A stretch of DNA of 64,000 nucleotides from Bacillus tianshenii. Lineage in GTDB: Bacteria > Bacillota > Bacilli > Bacillales > Bacillaceae_N. Below the pieces are notes generated by a model. That model was not told the origin of the DNA, ran no database searches, and saw nothing but the letters and a program-made list of their open reading frames with translations. The stretch covers positions 124,001 to 188,000 of the forward strand of contig CP129018.1 in assembly GCA_020524525.2 (NCBI GenBank), given 5' to 3'. A program made the position numbers and the translations under genes. Positions 51,565 through 60,054 of this stretch are shown one piece after another. Each line of letters begins with the position of its first letter. The first letter of the stretch is position 1.

Positions 51565-52311
51565 ATGGGAAAACAACTGCTTTCAATCGAACATTTAAGT
51601 GGAGGATATACAAATAAAAATGTATTAAATGACGTATCTTTTGATGTTGAAAAAGGTGAAATTACTGCATTGATTGGCTTAAACGGTGCCGGGAAGAGTA
51701 CGACAATTAAGCATATTATCGGCTTAATGGAGCCGAAGAAGGGCAGTATTCAAATTAATGGGGAGACTAGCACCGCGTCCCCAGAGCGTTATCGTTCACA
51801 ATTTACATATATCCCTGAGACACCGATTCTGTATGATGAGTTAACGTTGTACGAGCACTTAGAACTTACAGCGATGGCTTATAATCTTGATAAAGAGACC
51901 TTTGAAGCCCGGCTACATCCATTACTAAAAGAATTTCGCATGGAAAAGCGTTTAAAGTGGTTTCCAGTTCATTTTTCAAAAGGGATGCGACAGAAGGTAA
52001 TGATTATGTGTGCTTTTCTTGTAGAACCATCACTTTACATTATTGACGAACCTTTCGTTGGCCTTGATCCAGTTGGTATTCAGTCTTTTCTCAATTACAT
52101 CCAGCAAATGAAAAGCCAAGGAGCAGGAGTGCTAATGTCAACGCACATCTTATCAACAGCGGAAAGGTATTGTGATAAGTTTGTAATTCTGCATGAGGGC
52201 CAAATCCGTGCAAAGGGAACACTTCAACAATTACAACAACAATTTGGCATGCCTAATGCCACACTAGATGATCTCTATTTGCAGCTGACAAAGGAAGATG
52301 ACAATGTTTAA
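51565..52311 (+). CDS. ecsA: ABC transporter ATPase EcsA
   Basis: 248 residues. Walker A GLNGAGKSTTIKHI (~38-51), a signature variant FSKGMRQKVMIM, Walker B LYIIDEPFVGLD and the switch His in MSTHIL. EcsA with EcsB forms an ABC transporter that affects protein secretion, sigma-W/intramembrane proteolysis (RasP), sporulation and competence in B. subtilis. AAAGGACG precedes the ATG. ecsB overlaps its end by eight bases. Confidence 0.95.
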   Translation: MGKQLLSIEHLSGGYTNKNVLNDVSFDVEKGEITALIGLNGAGKSTTIKHIIGLMEPKKGSIQINGETSTASPERYRSQFTYIPETPILYDELTLYEHLELTAMAYNLDKETFEARLHPLLKEFRMEKRLKWFPVHFSKGMRQKVMIMCAFLVEPSLYIIDEPFVGLDPVGIQSFLNYIQQMKSQGAGVLMSTHILSTAERYCDKFVILHEGQIRAKGTLQQLQQQFGMPNATLDDLYLQLTKEDDNV

Positions 52312-53521
52312 TGCGAATGAATTATGGAAGAAACGGTTTGGGCATTTTACGAAGGAAATGCAACGTTACTTAAGGTTAATGTTTAACGATCATTTAAAGT
52401 TTGTATTGTTATTTGCAGGTATTATAAGTGCCTATTATTATCAACAGTGGCTTCAAGGCTTGCCTGAGACCTTTCCAACAGTTTTTATTATGGCAATTGT
52501 ATTAGGAGTCTTGCTTACACACAGCCCTGTTCGAACTTTATTAAAAGAAGCGGATGTCGTGTTTTTAATACCGCTGGAAGAACGTTTAGGTGCTTACTTT
52601 CAAAAAGCAAAGCAATACAGCTTTACGATCCAATGTTATGTACTTTTAATAGCTGCTGGGGTATTAGCACCTCTTTATTTCCATACAGAAGAGAGTAGCT
52701 TTGGAACGTACGCCTTGATGATTGGAGTGCTGTTTGTTGTGAAGGGATGGAACATTTATACTTCATGGCAAATGCGCTATTTTTCATCACGTAGTTCACA
52801 TTATTCAGATATGGTCGTTCGTTTTACCGTGAATGTTGTGTTTGTATACTTTTTGTTTGCAAAAGCAGCCATTTGGTTTTTGCTTATGGTAGCCTTTCTT
52901 ATGCTAGGATTATTCTTCTATTACCGTCGTTTAACAGATCAGAAGAAGGTTTTAAAATGGGAGCAATTAATTGAACTTGAGCAAGGGCGTATGATGACGT
53001 TTTACCGAATTGCCAATATGTTCACAGATGTTCCAAAGTTCAAAGAAAAAACAAAACGAAGAGCATACTTAAGTATTCTATTTTCGCGTATTCCATTTAA
53101 GCAAACGTCGACATTTGTTCATTTATATACGAAGACATTCATTCGGTCGAGTGATTACCTCGGTATTTATGTTCGTTTACTTGTTATTGGGGGTATTGTA
53201 GCTTATACATTGCCTTATCAATACGGGAAGTTAATTGTTTTATTGCTAACGTTGTATTTGTCAGGTTTTCAGCTATTACCGCTATGGCGTCACCATGTAA
53301 TGAAACGATGGCTTGATTTGTATCCAATTAGGATGGAGGTACGAATGCAATCCTTTTTGAAAGTGTTATTTTCGGCTTTACTTGTAAAAGCAGTGATCTT
53401 AGCTGTGCTTATTATGCTCTCAGGAGGTCTTATACTAGGAGCAGTATCCATTCTTTTAGGTATAGGCTTTAGCGCAGCATTCGTTTACTTCTATACAAAG
53501 AAAAGATTACAAAGAGCATGA
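52304..53521 (+). CDS. ecsB: ABC transporter permease EcsB
   Basis: 405 residues from ATG 52304 (AAGGA eight bases upstream; ATG 52298 also in frame). About eight to ten membrane helices (FVLLFAGIISAYYYQQWL, GVLLTHSPVRTLLKEADVVF). It overlaps the end of ecsA and is followed by ecsC, as in Bacillus. It is the membrane partner of EcsA; the transported substrate is not established, though peptide export has been proposed. Confidence 0.92.
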   Translation: MFNANELWKKRFGHFTKEMQRYLRLMFNDHLKFVLLFAGIISAYYYQQWLQGLPETFPTVFIMAIVLGVLLTHSPVRTLLKEADVVFLIPLEERLGAYFQKAKQYSFTIQCYVLLIAAGVLAPLYFHTEESSFGTYALMIGVLFVVKGWNIYTSWQMRYFSSRSSHYSDMVVRFTVNVVFVYFLFAKAAIWFLLMVAFLMLGLFFYYRRLTDQKKVLKWEQLIELEQGRMMTFYRIANMFTDVPKFKEKTKRRAYLSILFSRIPFKQTSTFVHLYTKTFIRSSDYLGIYVRLLVIGGIVAYTLPYQYGKLIVLLLTLYLSGFQLLPLWRHHVMKRWLDLYPIRMEVRMQSFLKVLFSALLVKAVILAVLIMLSGGLILGAVSILLGIGFSAAFVYFYTKKRLQRA

Positions 53522-53586
53522 AACATTTTGTTACGAATTTGCGTATATAGGGCATGAAGACTTCCTGATAAAAGTGAGGGAAATGA

Positions 53587-54318
53587 ATGAAAAGCTATGA
53601 ACAAAAAGCCTATGTAGAAATGCTACATTGGCAGCAACGAATGTTAAAGCGTTCCTCAATGGTCGAACGAATGTCAAAAAGCACGCAAACAAAGGTAAAC
53701 CAACTCATTCCAGCTCGTATACACAACGTTGTCACAGAAAGCATTAAAAAAATGGTGCAGAGCATTCTGCTTGGTTCTGATATAACTACGAAATATATGA
53801 CACATAGCAGCTGGACTTTTGAAAAAAAGGAACAATACATCCGTGAACGGCTTAATTCGTATAAGAAAACCGCTGCACTTGAAGGGGCAGGCACAGGAGT
53901 AGGAGGGCTCTTACTTGGAATGGCGGATTTCCCATTACTGCTTACGATTAAGGTGAAATTCCTTTTTGATACAGCTGCAGCCTATGGATTTGATGTCAGT
54001 GATTATGAAGAGAGACTTTTTATTCTACACGTTTTTCAGTTAGCTTTCTCCTCAGAAGAACACCGCAAGAAAACGATGCAAACCATTATGAATTGGGAAG
54101 AGGAGAAAGAAGCGTTGAAGGAGCTTGATTGGCGCACATTTCAACAAGAGTATCGTGACTATATTGATTTAGCAAAGTTGTTTCAGCTTCTCCCTGGAAT
54201 CGGTGCGGCAGTAGGGGCAGTTGCAAACTATCGGCTTCTGGAGCATTTAGGAGAGGTTGCGATGAATGCTTATCGAATAAGGCTGTTGGAGTCTGAAATG
54301 CATGCTGAACAGAAATAA
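53587..54318 (+). CDS. ecsC: EcsC-family protein
   Basis: 243 residues, mostly helical, with Gly/Ala-rich hydrophobic segments GAGTGVGGLLLGMADFPLLL and LLPGIGAAVGAVANYRLLEH typical of EcsC. Its role is unknown; it is conserved third in the ecs cluster although not needed for EcsAB function in B. subtilis as far as I know. It starts 66 bases after ecsB with GTGAGGGAAATGA upstream. Confidence 0.9.
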   Translation: MKSYEQKAYVEMLHWQQRMLKRSSMVERMSKSTQTKVNQLIPARIHNVVTESIKKMVQSILLGSDITTKYMTHSSWTFEKKEQYIRERLNSYKKTAALEGAGTGVGGLLLGMADFPLLLTIKVKFLFDTAAAYGFDVSDYEERLFILHVFQLAFSSEEHRKKTMQTIMNWEEEKEALKELDWRTFQQEYRDYIDLAKLFQLLPGIGAAVGAVANYRLLEHLGEVAMNAYRIRLLESEMHAEQK

Positions 54319-54352
54319 AGACAAGAGCGCAAATCGCTCTTGTCTTTATTTT
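54313..54352. terminator. bidirectional terminator between ecsC and yhaA
   Basis: AAAGACAAGAGCG / CGCTCTTGTCTTT stem, T residues on both strands; it overlaps the end of yhaA. Confidence 0.9.
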
Positions 54353-55524
54353 GTTTGATAGCGAATAGCAGCTGCGCCTAATGTTTTCGCTGCCGTCAGC
54401 ATTGCTTCTTCATTAAAATTAAATTTCGGATGGTGGTGGGGGTATGAGTCATTTGGATCACCTTTGGCCGCTCCTGTAAAGAAAAACGTCCCAGGTACTT
54501 TTTGCAGGTAATATGAAAAATCTTCACCGACCATTTTCGGTTCAAGTTCCGTAACCGAAGATACACCTGGTACTTCTTTTGCGACTTCTGCAAGGAAGTC
54601 TGTCTCAGCTTCATGATTAACGACAGCCGGATACCCCTTAATATAATGAAAGTCGTACGTTACATTGGATGATAAGCATGTACCTTTAATGATTCGTTCA
54701 AGCTCTTCTTGAACACTTTCTCTCACTTCTTCACGAAATGTCCGCACTGTTCCTGCAAGTTTGGCTGAATCTGCAATGACGTTAAATTCGTTGTTAGCAG
54801 CAAAGTTGCCGATTGAAACAACGGCTGAATCAAGAGGATTAACACGTCTGCTGACAATTTGTTGAATGTTTACAACGAGTTGAGAAGCTGCAACAATTGC
54901 ATCTCTACTATTATGAGGTTGAGCACCATGTCCGCCTTTTCCTTGAATTGTAATTTCAAAACGGTCAGCAGCTGCGGCAATTGGACCTGTTCGATACCCG
55001 ATTGCATGAGCTTCTTCTGTTGACCAAAGGTGAGTACCGAAGATCGCATCTACACCTTCAAGGCAGCCTGCTTCGACCATTGATTTTGCCCCACCAGGTA
55101 TTAGTTCTTCTGCATGTTGATGAATGAATACATATGTGCCTTGTAATTCTTCTTTCATATTGTTCATGATCTTTGCTAATGTTAACAGCACTGTCGTATG
55201 TCCATCATGTCCGCACGCATGCATGACACCTGGAACTGTTGATTGATAAGAAACATCATCTTTTGCATCCTGAATCGGAAGAGCATCAAAATCAGCTCGT
55301 ATTGCAACTGTTTTGCCTGGTTTACTTCCTTCGATAGTGGCAATAATTCCGTTACCGCCAACATTGGTCTTGGGTGAAATACCAAGTTTCTGATAGAAAT
55401 CTGCAATATATTCGGCTGTTTTATATTCTTTAAAGGATACCTCTGGGTGCATATGTAAATAGCGACGCATGTCGATCATTTCATCATATTGCTCGTCGAT
55501 TTGCTGATACAGTTGCTCTAACAT
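54346..55524 (-). CDS. yhaA: M20-family amidohydrolase YhaA
   Basis: 392 residues. Zinc-site motifs of the M20D/HipO subfamily: MHACGHDGHTTVLL, HQHAEELIPGGAKSMVEAG, TIQGKGGHGAQPHNSRDA and MVGEDFSYYLQKVPG. Such enzymes deacylate N-acyl amino acids or hippurate-like conjugates in the cytoplasm. AGGAGGCACTAAG precedes the ATG. YhaA lies beside ecsC in B. subtilis, which supports the name; the substrate is unknown. Confidence 0.9.
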   Translation of the reverse strand: MLEQLYQQIDEQYDEMIDMRRYLHMHPEVSFKEYKTAEYIADFYQKLGISPKTNVGGNGIIATIEGSKPGKTVAIRADFDALPIQDAKDDVSYQSTVPGVMHACGHDGHTTVLLTLAKIMNNMKEELQGTYVFIHQHAEELIPGGAKSMVEAGCLEGVDAIFGTHLWSTEEAHAIGYRTGPIAAAADRFEITIQGKGGHGAQPHNSRDAIVAASQLVVNIQQIVSRRVNPLDSAVVSIGNFAANNEFNVIADSAKLAGTVRTFREEVRESVQEELERIIKGTCLSSNVTYDFHYIKGYPAVVNHEAETDFLAEVAKEVPGVSSVTELEPKMVGEDFSYYLQKVPGTFFFTGAAKGDPNDSYPHHHPKFNFNEEAMLTAAKTLGAAAIRYQTK

Positions 55525-55577
55525 CTTAGTGCCTCCTAGGGTTGAAGTTATTTTAAATTATAACATGAAACAAAGTG

Positions 55578-55605
55578 TTGACAGGAAAAATAGAGATGCT
55601 ATAAT
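55578..55605 (+). promoter_or_regulatory. sigma-A promoter of the rhodanese/persulfide dioxygenase operon
   Basis: TTGACA at 55578-55583 and TATAAT at 55600-55605, 16 bases apart. Confidence 0.85.
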
Positions 55606-55620
55606 ACCCTTAGAGGTATT
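55603..55620. promoter_or_regulatory. CstR-type operator overlapping the -10 box
   Basis: AATACC-CTTAGA-GGTATT, a perfect 6-base inverted repeat with a six-base spacer. It overlaps the last three bases of the TATAAT box, so a bound repressor would block RNA polymerase. Confidence 0.65.
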
Positions 55621-55652
55621 AAAAAAAGCCGCATATTTTTTTAACTAAATAA

Positions 55653-55668
55653 ATACCCCTAACTGTAT
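55653..55668. promoter_or_regulatory. second ATACCCC-type repressor half-site pair
   Basis: ATACCCCTAACTGTAT: ATAC/GTAT arms around CCCTAACT, eight bases before the ribosome site region. It resembles the first operator but is less symmetrical. Confidence 0.4.
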
Positions 55669-55684
55669 AAAGGAGGTTTGAGTA

Positions 55685-56056
55685 GTGGAACAGTTTTTTC
55701 CTTACATTGTGATTTTGTTTTTGGTTTTTGTCTTAGTTCGAAGGATGGTTCCTGCAAAGGGTGTTAAGCAGGCTACTACCGCAGACTTACAGACAATGCT
55801 TAAGGATAAACAAAAGAGACAATACCTTGATGTTCGAACACCAGGCGAATATAAAGGTAATCACATTAAACAATTTCAAAACTTGCCACTTCATCAAATA
55901 AAACAAAACGCTGCAAGCTTGCATAAAGACGAAGAAGTAGTTGTCATCTGCCAAAGTGGCATGCGCAGCATGCAAGCAGCAAAAGCATTAAAGAAAGCAG
56001 GATTTCAACAAATAACAAATATCCAAGGCGGCATGTCTGCCTGGAATAACCGATAA
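55685..56056 (+). CDS. membrane-anchored rhodanese-like sulfurtransferase
   Basis: 123 residues from a GTG start after AAAGGAGG. One N-terminal membrane helix (~5-22) and a rhodanese domain: YLDVRTPGEYKGNHI and active-site Cys89 in VVICQSGMRSMQAAK. It moves sulfane sulfur between thiols. It precedes the persulfide dioxygenase gene by 20 bases, behind a promoter with a CstR-type operator, so it most likely works in persulfide detoxification, as in YrkF/CstA-type operons. Confidence 0.88.
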   Translation: MEQFFPYIVILFLVFVLVRRMVPAKGVKQATTADLQTMLKDKQKRQYLDVRTPGEYKGNHIKQFQNLPLHQIKQNAASLHKDEEVVVICQSGMRSMQAAKALKKAGFQQITNIQGGMSAWNNR

Positions 56057-56076
56057 ATTAAGGGAGGAATTTTATT

Positions 56077-57210
56077 ATGACAATGAAAAAAATGACAAGC
56101 GGAGAAGTATTCGAAAAAGTACGCAAGGAAGAAGCATTCTTTTTACTGGATGTTCGTAATGAAAGTGACTTTAACGACTGGCGCATTGATGGTAAAAAAG
56201 TTGAATCATTAAATGTTCCATACTTTGAGTTGATTGATGGTGTAGAAGGTATTACAGATAAACTTCCTAAGGATAAAGATATTCTTGTTGTATGTGCCAA
56301 AGAAGGTTCTTCTGTTATGGTTGCAGAAATGCTTTCAGAAGCAGGCTTTAACGTTTCATATTTAGAAGGCGGAATGAAGTCATGGAGCGAATACCTTCAC
56401 GAAGCAGTTGTCTATGAAGATGACAAGATTTCAGTGTACCAATATATCCGTTCAGGAAAAGGCTGCTTATCTTACATGGTTGTTTCAAACGGTGAAGCAC
56501 TTGTCGTTGACCCAGCACGTTTTGTTGATAAATATGTGAAGTTAGCAGAAGACAAAGGTGCAAAGATTACACACATCGTTGATTCCCACCTTCACGCTGA
56601 CCACATTTCAGGAGGTCGTGTGCTTGCTGAACAAACAGGTGCAAAGTACTACCTCATGAAGAGTGAAGGTGCTGTGTTCGATTTCCAACCACTTGAAACA
56701 CACGAGAAAATTGAATTTGCTGATGTTACGCTAGAAGTTCTTGCTGTAAAAACACCTGGACATACACCAGGAAGTGTCTCTTTCTTTGTTAATAACAAGC
56801 TTCTATTCTCAGGTGACACGATCTTTGTAAATGGTCTAGGCCGTCCAGACTTAGGTGGTAAAGCAAAAGAATGGGCGAAAGATCTTTACAATACAGTATA
56901 CAGCAAAATCTCTGAAATCACAGATGATGTAATTGTATTGCCTGGTCACTATGCAGATTACGACACAGAAGTGAATGAAGAAGGCTTCATTGGCGATACA
57001 TTGGGTAATATTCGTAAGCAAAATGATTTAATGACAAATACTGGAGAAGAAGAGTTTGTGGAGCATTATGCAGCAAATGAAAGTGCGCAAACACCTCCAA
57101 ACTTCGAAGAAATTGTTGCAATTAACCGTGGTGAGCTTGCGGCAGATGTTGAGAAACAACAAGAGCTTGAAATCGGACCAAACCGTTGTGCAGTTCATCA
57201 CGCTGGATAA
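56077..57210 (+). CDS. rhodanese - metallo-beta-lactamase persulfide dioxygenase fusion
   Basis: 377 residues. An N-terminal rhodanese domain (~1-110; LLDVRNESDFNDWR, Cys73 in VVCAKEGSSVM) and a metallo-beta-lactamase domain (~120-320) with SHLHADHISGG (H171, H173, D175, H176), TPGHTPGSVSFF, FSGDTIFVNGLGRPDLG and LPGHYADY. The ETHE1-like iron site oxidises glutathione-, bacillithiol- or CoA-type persulfides to sulfite. YrkH of B. subtilis shows the same order; staphylococcal CstB carries its rhodanese parts at the other end. GGGAGG precedes the ATG. It is co-transcribed with the rhodanese gene. Confidence 0.9.
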   Translation: MTMKKMTSGEVFEKVRKEEAFFLLDVRNESDFNDWRIDGKKVESLNVPYFELIDGVEGITDKLPKDKDILVVCAKEGSSVMVAEMLSEAGFNVSYLEGGMKSWSEYLHEAVVYEDDKISVYQYIRSGKGCLSYMVVSNGEALVVDPARFVDKYVKLAEDKGAKITHIVDSHLHADHISGGRVLAEQTGAKYYLMKSEGAVFDFQPLETHEKIEFADVTLEVLAVKTPGHTPGSVSFFVNNKLLFSGDTIFVNGLGRPDLGGKAKEWAKDLYNTVYSKISEITDDVIVLPGHYADYDTEVNEEGFIGDTLGNIRKQNDLMTNTGEEEFVEHYAANESAQTPPNFEEIVAINRGELAADVEKQQELEIGPNRCAVHHAG

Positions 57211-57223
57211 TAAGAGTTATTAT

Positions 57224-57262
57224 AGAAGCAGAAGCGCCAAATAAGGTGCTTCTGCTTTTTTC
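57224..57262 (+). terminator. terminator of the persulfide operon
   Basis: AGAAGCAGAAGCGCC / GGTGCTTCTGCTTTT stem with T run. Confidence 0.88.
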
Positions 57263-57272
57263 TTTTTCATGA

Positions 57273-57302
57273 GAAAACGCCTGAAAATATTCAGGCGTTT
57301 TG
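57273..57302 (-). terminator. terminator of the ferritin-like gene
   Basis: AAAACGCCTGAA / TTCAGGCGTTTT stem with AATAT loop, close to the stop codon on the minus strand. Confidence 0.85.
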
Positions 57303-57304
57303 TA

Positions 57305-57739
57305 CTAAGAAAGGAGTTGGTCACGTAGAATACGGTCAACTTCTTCCATATGTCTTGTTTCATCAGCAATCATATCTTCAAGTTGAACAACTAATTCTGT
57401 TAACTTCAATTCACTTGCTTGAACTTTACGTTTTTCATAGCGGTCGATCGTTTCTTTTTCTGCACGTCGAACTTCTTCAAGCATCGCTTTCACATCTGTA
57501 AGTTGTTTTACAGGTGCAGGGGTTGTGGTCGGATTTCCACCTAACGTGCTAATCTTACCTGCAAGATAAAGGGCATGTCCTTGTTCGTCGCCTACTTCAC
57601 TTTCAAAGAATGGTTTAAGTACTTGACGGTGCAAGCCAGAAACAACAGAAGCATATGTTGTATACATAATTTGAGCAGAATATTCATTTGCTAAGTCTTC
57701 ATTTAGCCCGTCAATAAGTGCTTTCATTTTTTCGTCCAT
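57305..57739 (-). CDS. ferritin-like diiron protein (bacterioferritin/Dps-like)
   Basis: 144 residues forming a four-helix bundle. Iron-ligand motifs of the ferritin-like superfamily: LNEDLANEYSAQIMY, ESEVGDEQGHALYLAGKI (Glu-x-x-His) and MIADETRHMEEVDRI. It may store iron or protect against peroxide. No haem-binding Met of true bacterioferritin is obvious. Convergent with the persulfide operon, divergent from the PAP2 gene. Confidence 0.8.
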   Translation of the reverse strand: MDEKMKALIDGLNEDLANEYSAQIMYTTYASVVSGLHRQVLKPFFESEVGDEQGHALYLAGKISTLGGNPTTTPAPVKQLTDVKAMLEEVRRAEKETIDRYEKRKVQASELKLTELVVQLEDMIADETRHMEEVDRILRDQLLS

Positions 57740-57867
57740 AATCGAATGCTCATCCTTTCTCGAATCATTGTATCCATTATTAGAAATACCCTGTAACTCA
57801 AAGATTAAACATTCTTTTTTTCGTGATAGAAAAAAGTGTTAAAGTAATAAAATGGAGGGGAATACGT

Positions 57868-58527
57868 GTGAATAATAAACGAAAAATTCAACCAAGAGAT
57901 ATACTTGCCATAGCTGCCTGTATTGGCGCACTTCTTCTTTTTATAGATATAAAACTGGCAATTGAAGGCGTTAAGCACACAGCATTTGATCAAGCGATAC
58001 AAAAGTGGGTGAATGTCTATACAAATGAACAGCTTGAATCGTTCTTTGTCTTTATTACCAATCTGGCTTCATGGCAATGTATCGTTGCTTTAGTAGTGAT
58101 TGCGGGATTTTTGTTTTGGCATTACTTCAAAGATCGCACAGCTGCAATTATTCTAGCGTTATCTGCTTGGGGAACGTATGAATTAAATCATTTACTGAAA
58201 GCATGGGCTCAAAGAAGGCGCCCTTCCATTAATGAAGCTGTTGACGGGGTTGGATATAGCTTTCCGAGTGGCCATGCAATGGTTGGGTTTGTTTTTTATG
58301 CGATGCTTACCTATTTTTTATTGAAGTATTTACCGCTTTCAAAGCTTGGTAAGCAGATCTTTCTTGGGTTCAGCGGTGTTTTTATTTTCTTAATAGGTAT
58401 CAGCAGAGTGGTTCTCAGTGTTCATTATCCTACAGATATAGCAGGAGGATTTGCTGCAGGATTTATCATTGTGATGCTATTTCTTTGGCTATATCGTTAT
58501 GTAAAATTTCGCTCCTCAGAAAAATAA
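57868..58527 (+). CDS. PAP2-family membrane phosphatase
   Basis: 219 residues from GTG 57868, seven bases after GGAGGGG; an in-frame extension to 57823 would place the start before that site. About six membrane helices and the three PAP2 motifs: KAWAQRRRP, YSFPSGHAMVG and SRVVLSVHYPTD. It dephosphorylates lipid phosphates such as phosphatidylglycerol phosphate or undecaprenyl pyrophosphate on the outer side of the membrane. The exact substrate cannot be told. Confidence 0.88.
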   Translation: MNNKRKIQPRDILAIAACIGALLLFIDIKLAIEGVKHTAFDQAIQKWVNVYTNEQLESFFVFITNLASWQCIVALVVIAGFLFWHYFKDRTAAIILALSAWGTYELNHLLKAWAQRRRPSINEAVDGVGYSFPSGHAMVGFVFYAMLTYFLLKYLPLSKLGKQIFLGFSGVFIFLIGISRVVLSVHYPTDIAGGFAAGFIIVMLFLWLYRYVKFRSSEK

Positions 58528-58555
58528 GCCGTTTCAAAAAAGAAGCGGCTTATTC
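58523..58555. terminator. bidirectional terminator between PAP2 and hmoB
   Basis: AATAAGCCGTTTC / GAAGCGGCTTATT stem; it overlaps the ends of both genes. Confidence 0.85.
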
Positions 58556-59068
58556 TTCATCGTTCACAATATGATAATTTGTAACGTAAGAAGGTCCAGA
58601 GAAGATAGAGGTATTATCAATTCCCTCACTTGTTCCACGTTTTTTATGAGCTTTGTCATAAGCATTTGATTTTTGCCAGCCTTTGAAGGACTTCTCATCT
58701 TGCCATACTGTAAGGATAATGTACGTATCACTATCTAATGGGCGAAGAACACGAATGGCTTGAAAGCCAGGCTCGTGTTCGATAAGCCGAGCACGATTTT
58801 GGAAGCGTTCCTCAAATAAAGGGCGTCCTTCGTCACGAACAGGGATATTGTTCAAGACAGCAAAACCTTCCTCAGGCAGTTCTCCAGATTGATCAATTAC
58901 TTCATAGGAATGCCCTTCTTTAAAGAATGTTTCTTTGTTTGATTCATGCACTAAAATGGTACGGTCAGCATTTGTCATCACTCTTAATGTTTCAAGTGGA
59001 TGCTGTTTCTTCAATGTTTGTAAATAATCGCCTGTGCCATATGCAATATAAATATTCAATGTCTTCAT
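58550..59068 (-). CDS. hmoB: haem-degrading monooxygenase HmoB
   Basis: 172 residues. The C-terminal half is an antibiotic-biosynthesis-monooxygenase (ABM) ferredoxin-like domain (NNIPVRDEGRPLFEERFQNR, LIEHEPGFQAIRVLRPL, TVWQDEKSFKGWQKSNAY); the N-terminal half is the extension seen in Bacillus HmoB (YhgC). HmoB opens haem to release iron. B. subtilis yhgC is also close to hemEHY. The ribosome site is AAAGGATG. Confidence 0.85.
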   Translation of the reverse strand: MKTLNIYIAYGTGDYLQTLKKQHPLETLRVMTNADRTILVHESNKETFFKEGHSYEVIDQSGELPEEGFAVLNNIPVRDEGRPLFEERFQNRARLIEHEPGFQAIRVLRPLDSDTYIILTVWQDEKSFKGWQKSNAYDKAHKKRGTSEGIDNTSIFSGPSYVTNYHIVNDEE

Positions 59069-59226
59069 CCTTTCAATAAAATAAATCTCTTCCCTTATTA
59101 TAAGAGAAAAGTCTGATTCTTTCGCTTATGAACTGTCAGTTAAAGCTAAGAGACACGGAGTTAGAGAAATTATGGTAGACTGATTATGAAAAATTAATAA
59201 TGTGTAATTAAAAAAGGATGGAGCAG

Positions 59227-59898
59227 ATGGACCAGTTTTTAGCTTTTCCAGTTGATATGATTCCTTACCTCGTTGTTACGTTAATTATTGCGTTTTCGAT
59301 TCATGAATTTGCTCATGCTTATATTGCCTATCTTTTTGGTGATCCAACCGCAAAAGAGCAAGGTCGTTTGACATTATCTCCACTTGCTCACCTTGATGTG
59401 TTTGGAACCTTAATGATTTTTTTGCTTGGCTTTGGTTGGGCAAAGCCTGTGCCTGTGAACCGAAGCTACTTTAAACGACCAAGGCTTTCAGGCATTCTTG
59501 TGTCAGTTGCAGGGCCATTAAGCAACTTTATGTTAATGTGTCTTGCTTTTCTCGTATGGTACCTACTAATGAGCTGGGGAATTGAGGCACGGGTTGAGAG
59601 AGAAACATTTGAAGTCATTTACCGTTTTGTTAATACATTTATCTTATTGAATTTAATATTGGGGATTTTTAACTTGTTGCCTTTTCCGCCATTAGATGGA
59701 TACCGGATTGTCGAAGACCTTGTCTCGCCGGCTTGGCGTGTTAAGTTACGACAACTTGAAAACTATGGGATTGTTATCTTCTTACTAATTGTACTAACAC
59801 CGCTCGATCAATATACAATTACCCCGATATTTGATACATTAATCCCATTTGTATTTTCAGCAGTTGACCATGTTTTTAGTCGTTGGTTTTTAGGTTAG
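59227..59898 (+). CDS. site-2-protease (M50) family membrane zinc metalloprotease
   Basis: 223 residues from ATG 59227 (AAGGA eight bases upstream; ATG 59218 also in frame). Five or six membrane helices. The zinc motif is H26-E-F-A-H30 in FSIHEFAHAYIAYLFGDPTA and the third ligand is in NLLPFPPLDGYRIV. The class without PDZ domain resembles YwhC. It cuts proteins within the membrane; the substrate is unknown. It sits where B. subtilis has pbpF, just before hemE. Confidence 0.9.
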   Translation: MDQFLAFPVDMIPYLVVTLIIAFSIHEFAHAYIAYLFGDPTAKEQGRLTLSPLAHLDVFGTLMIFLLGFGWAKPVPVNRSYFKRPRLSGILVSVAGPLSNFMLMCLAFLVWYLLMSWGIEARVERETFEVIYRFVNTFILLNLILGIFNLLPFPPLDGYRIVEDLVSPAWRVKLRQLENYGIVIFLLIVLTPLDQYTITPIFDTLIPFVFSAVDHVFSRWFLG

Positions 59899-60054
59899 TT
59901 GAAGAGGGGACCCAGCTGTGACAGGCAGGCCTCCACCGTTTTTCGATCAATTTTATGAACGTTTGCACTTGTTTGTGGTAAGTTTGTTAGTGAATTAGTA
60001 TAGTGATAATTGTGTGTATGTTTGGAACGATAGAGATGAGAGGTGTTGGAGTTT

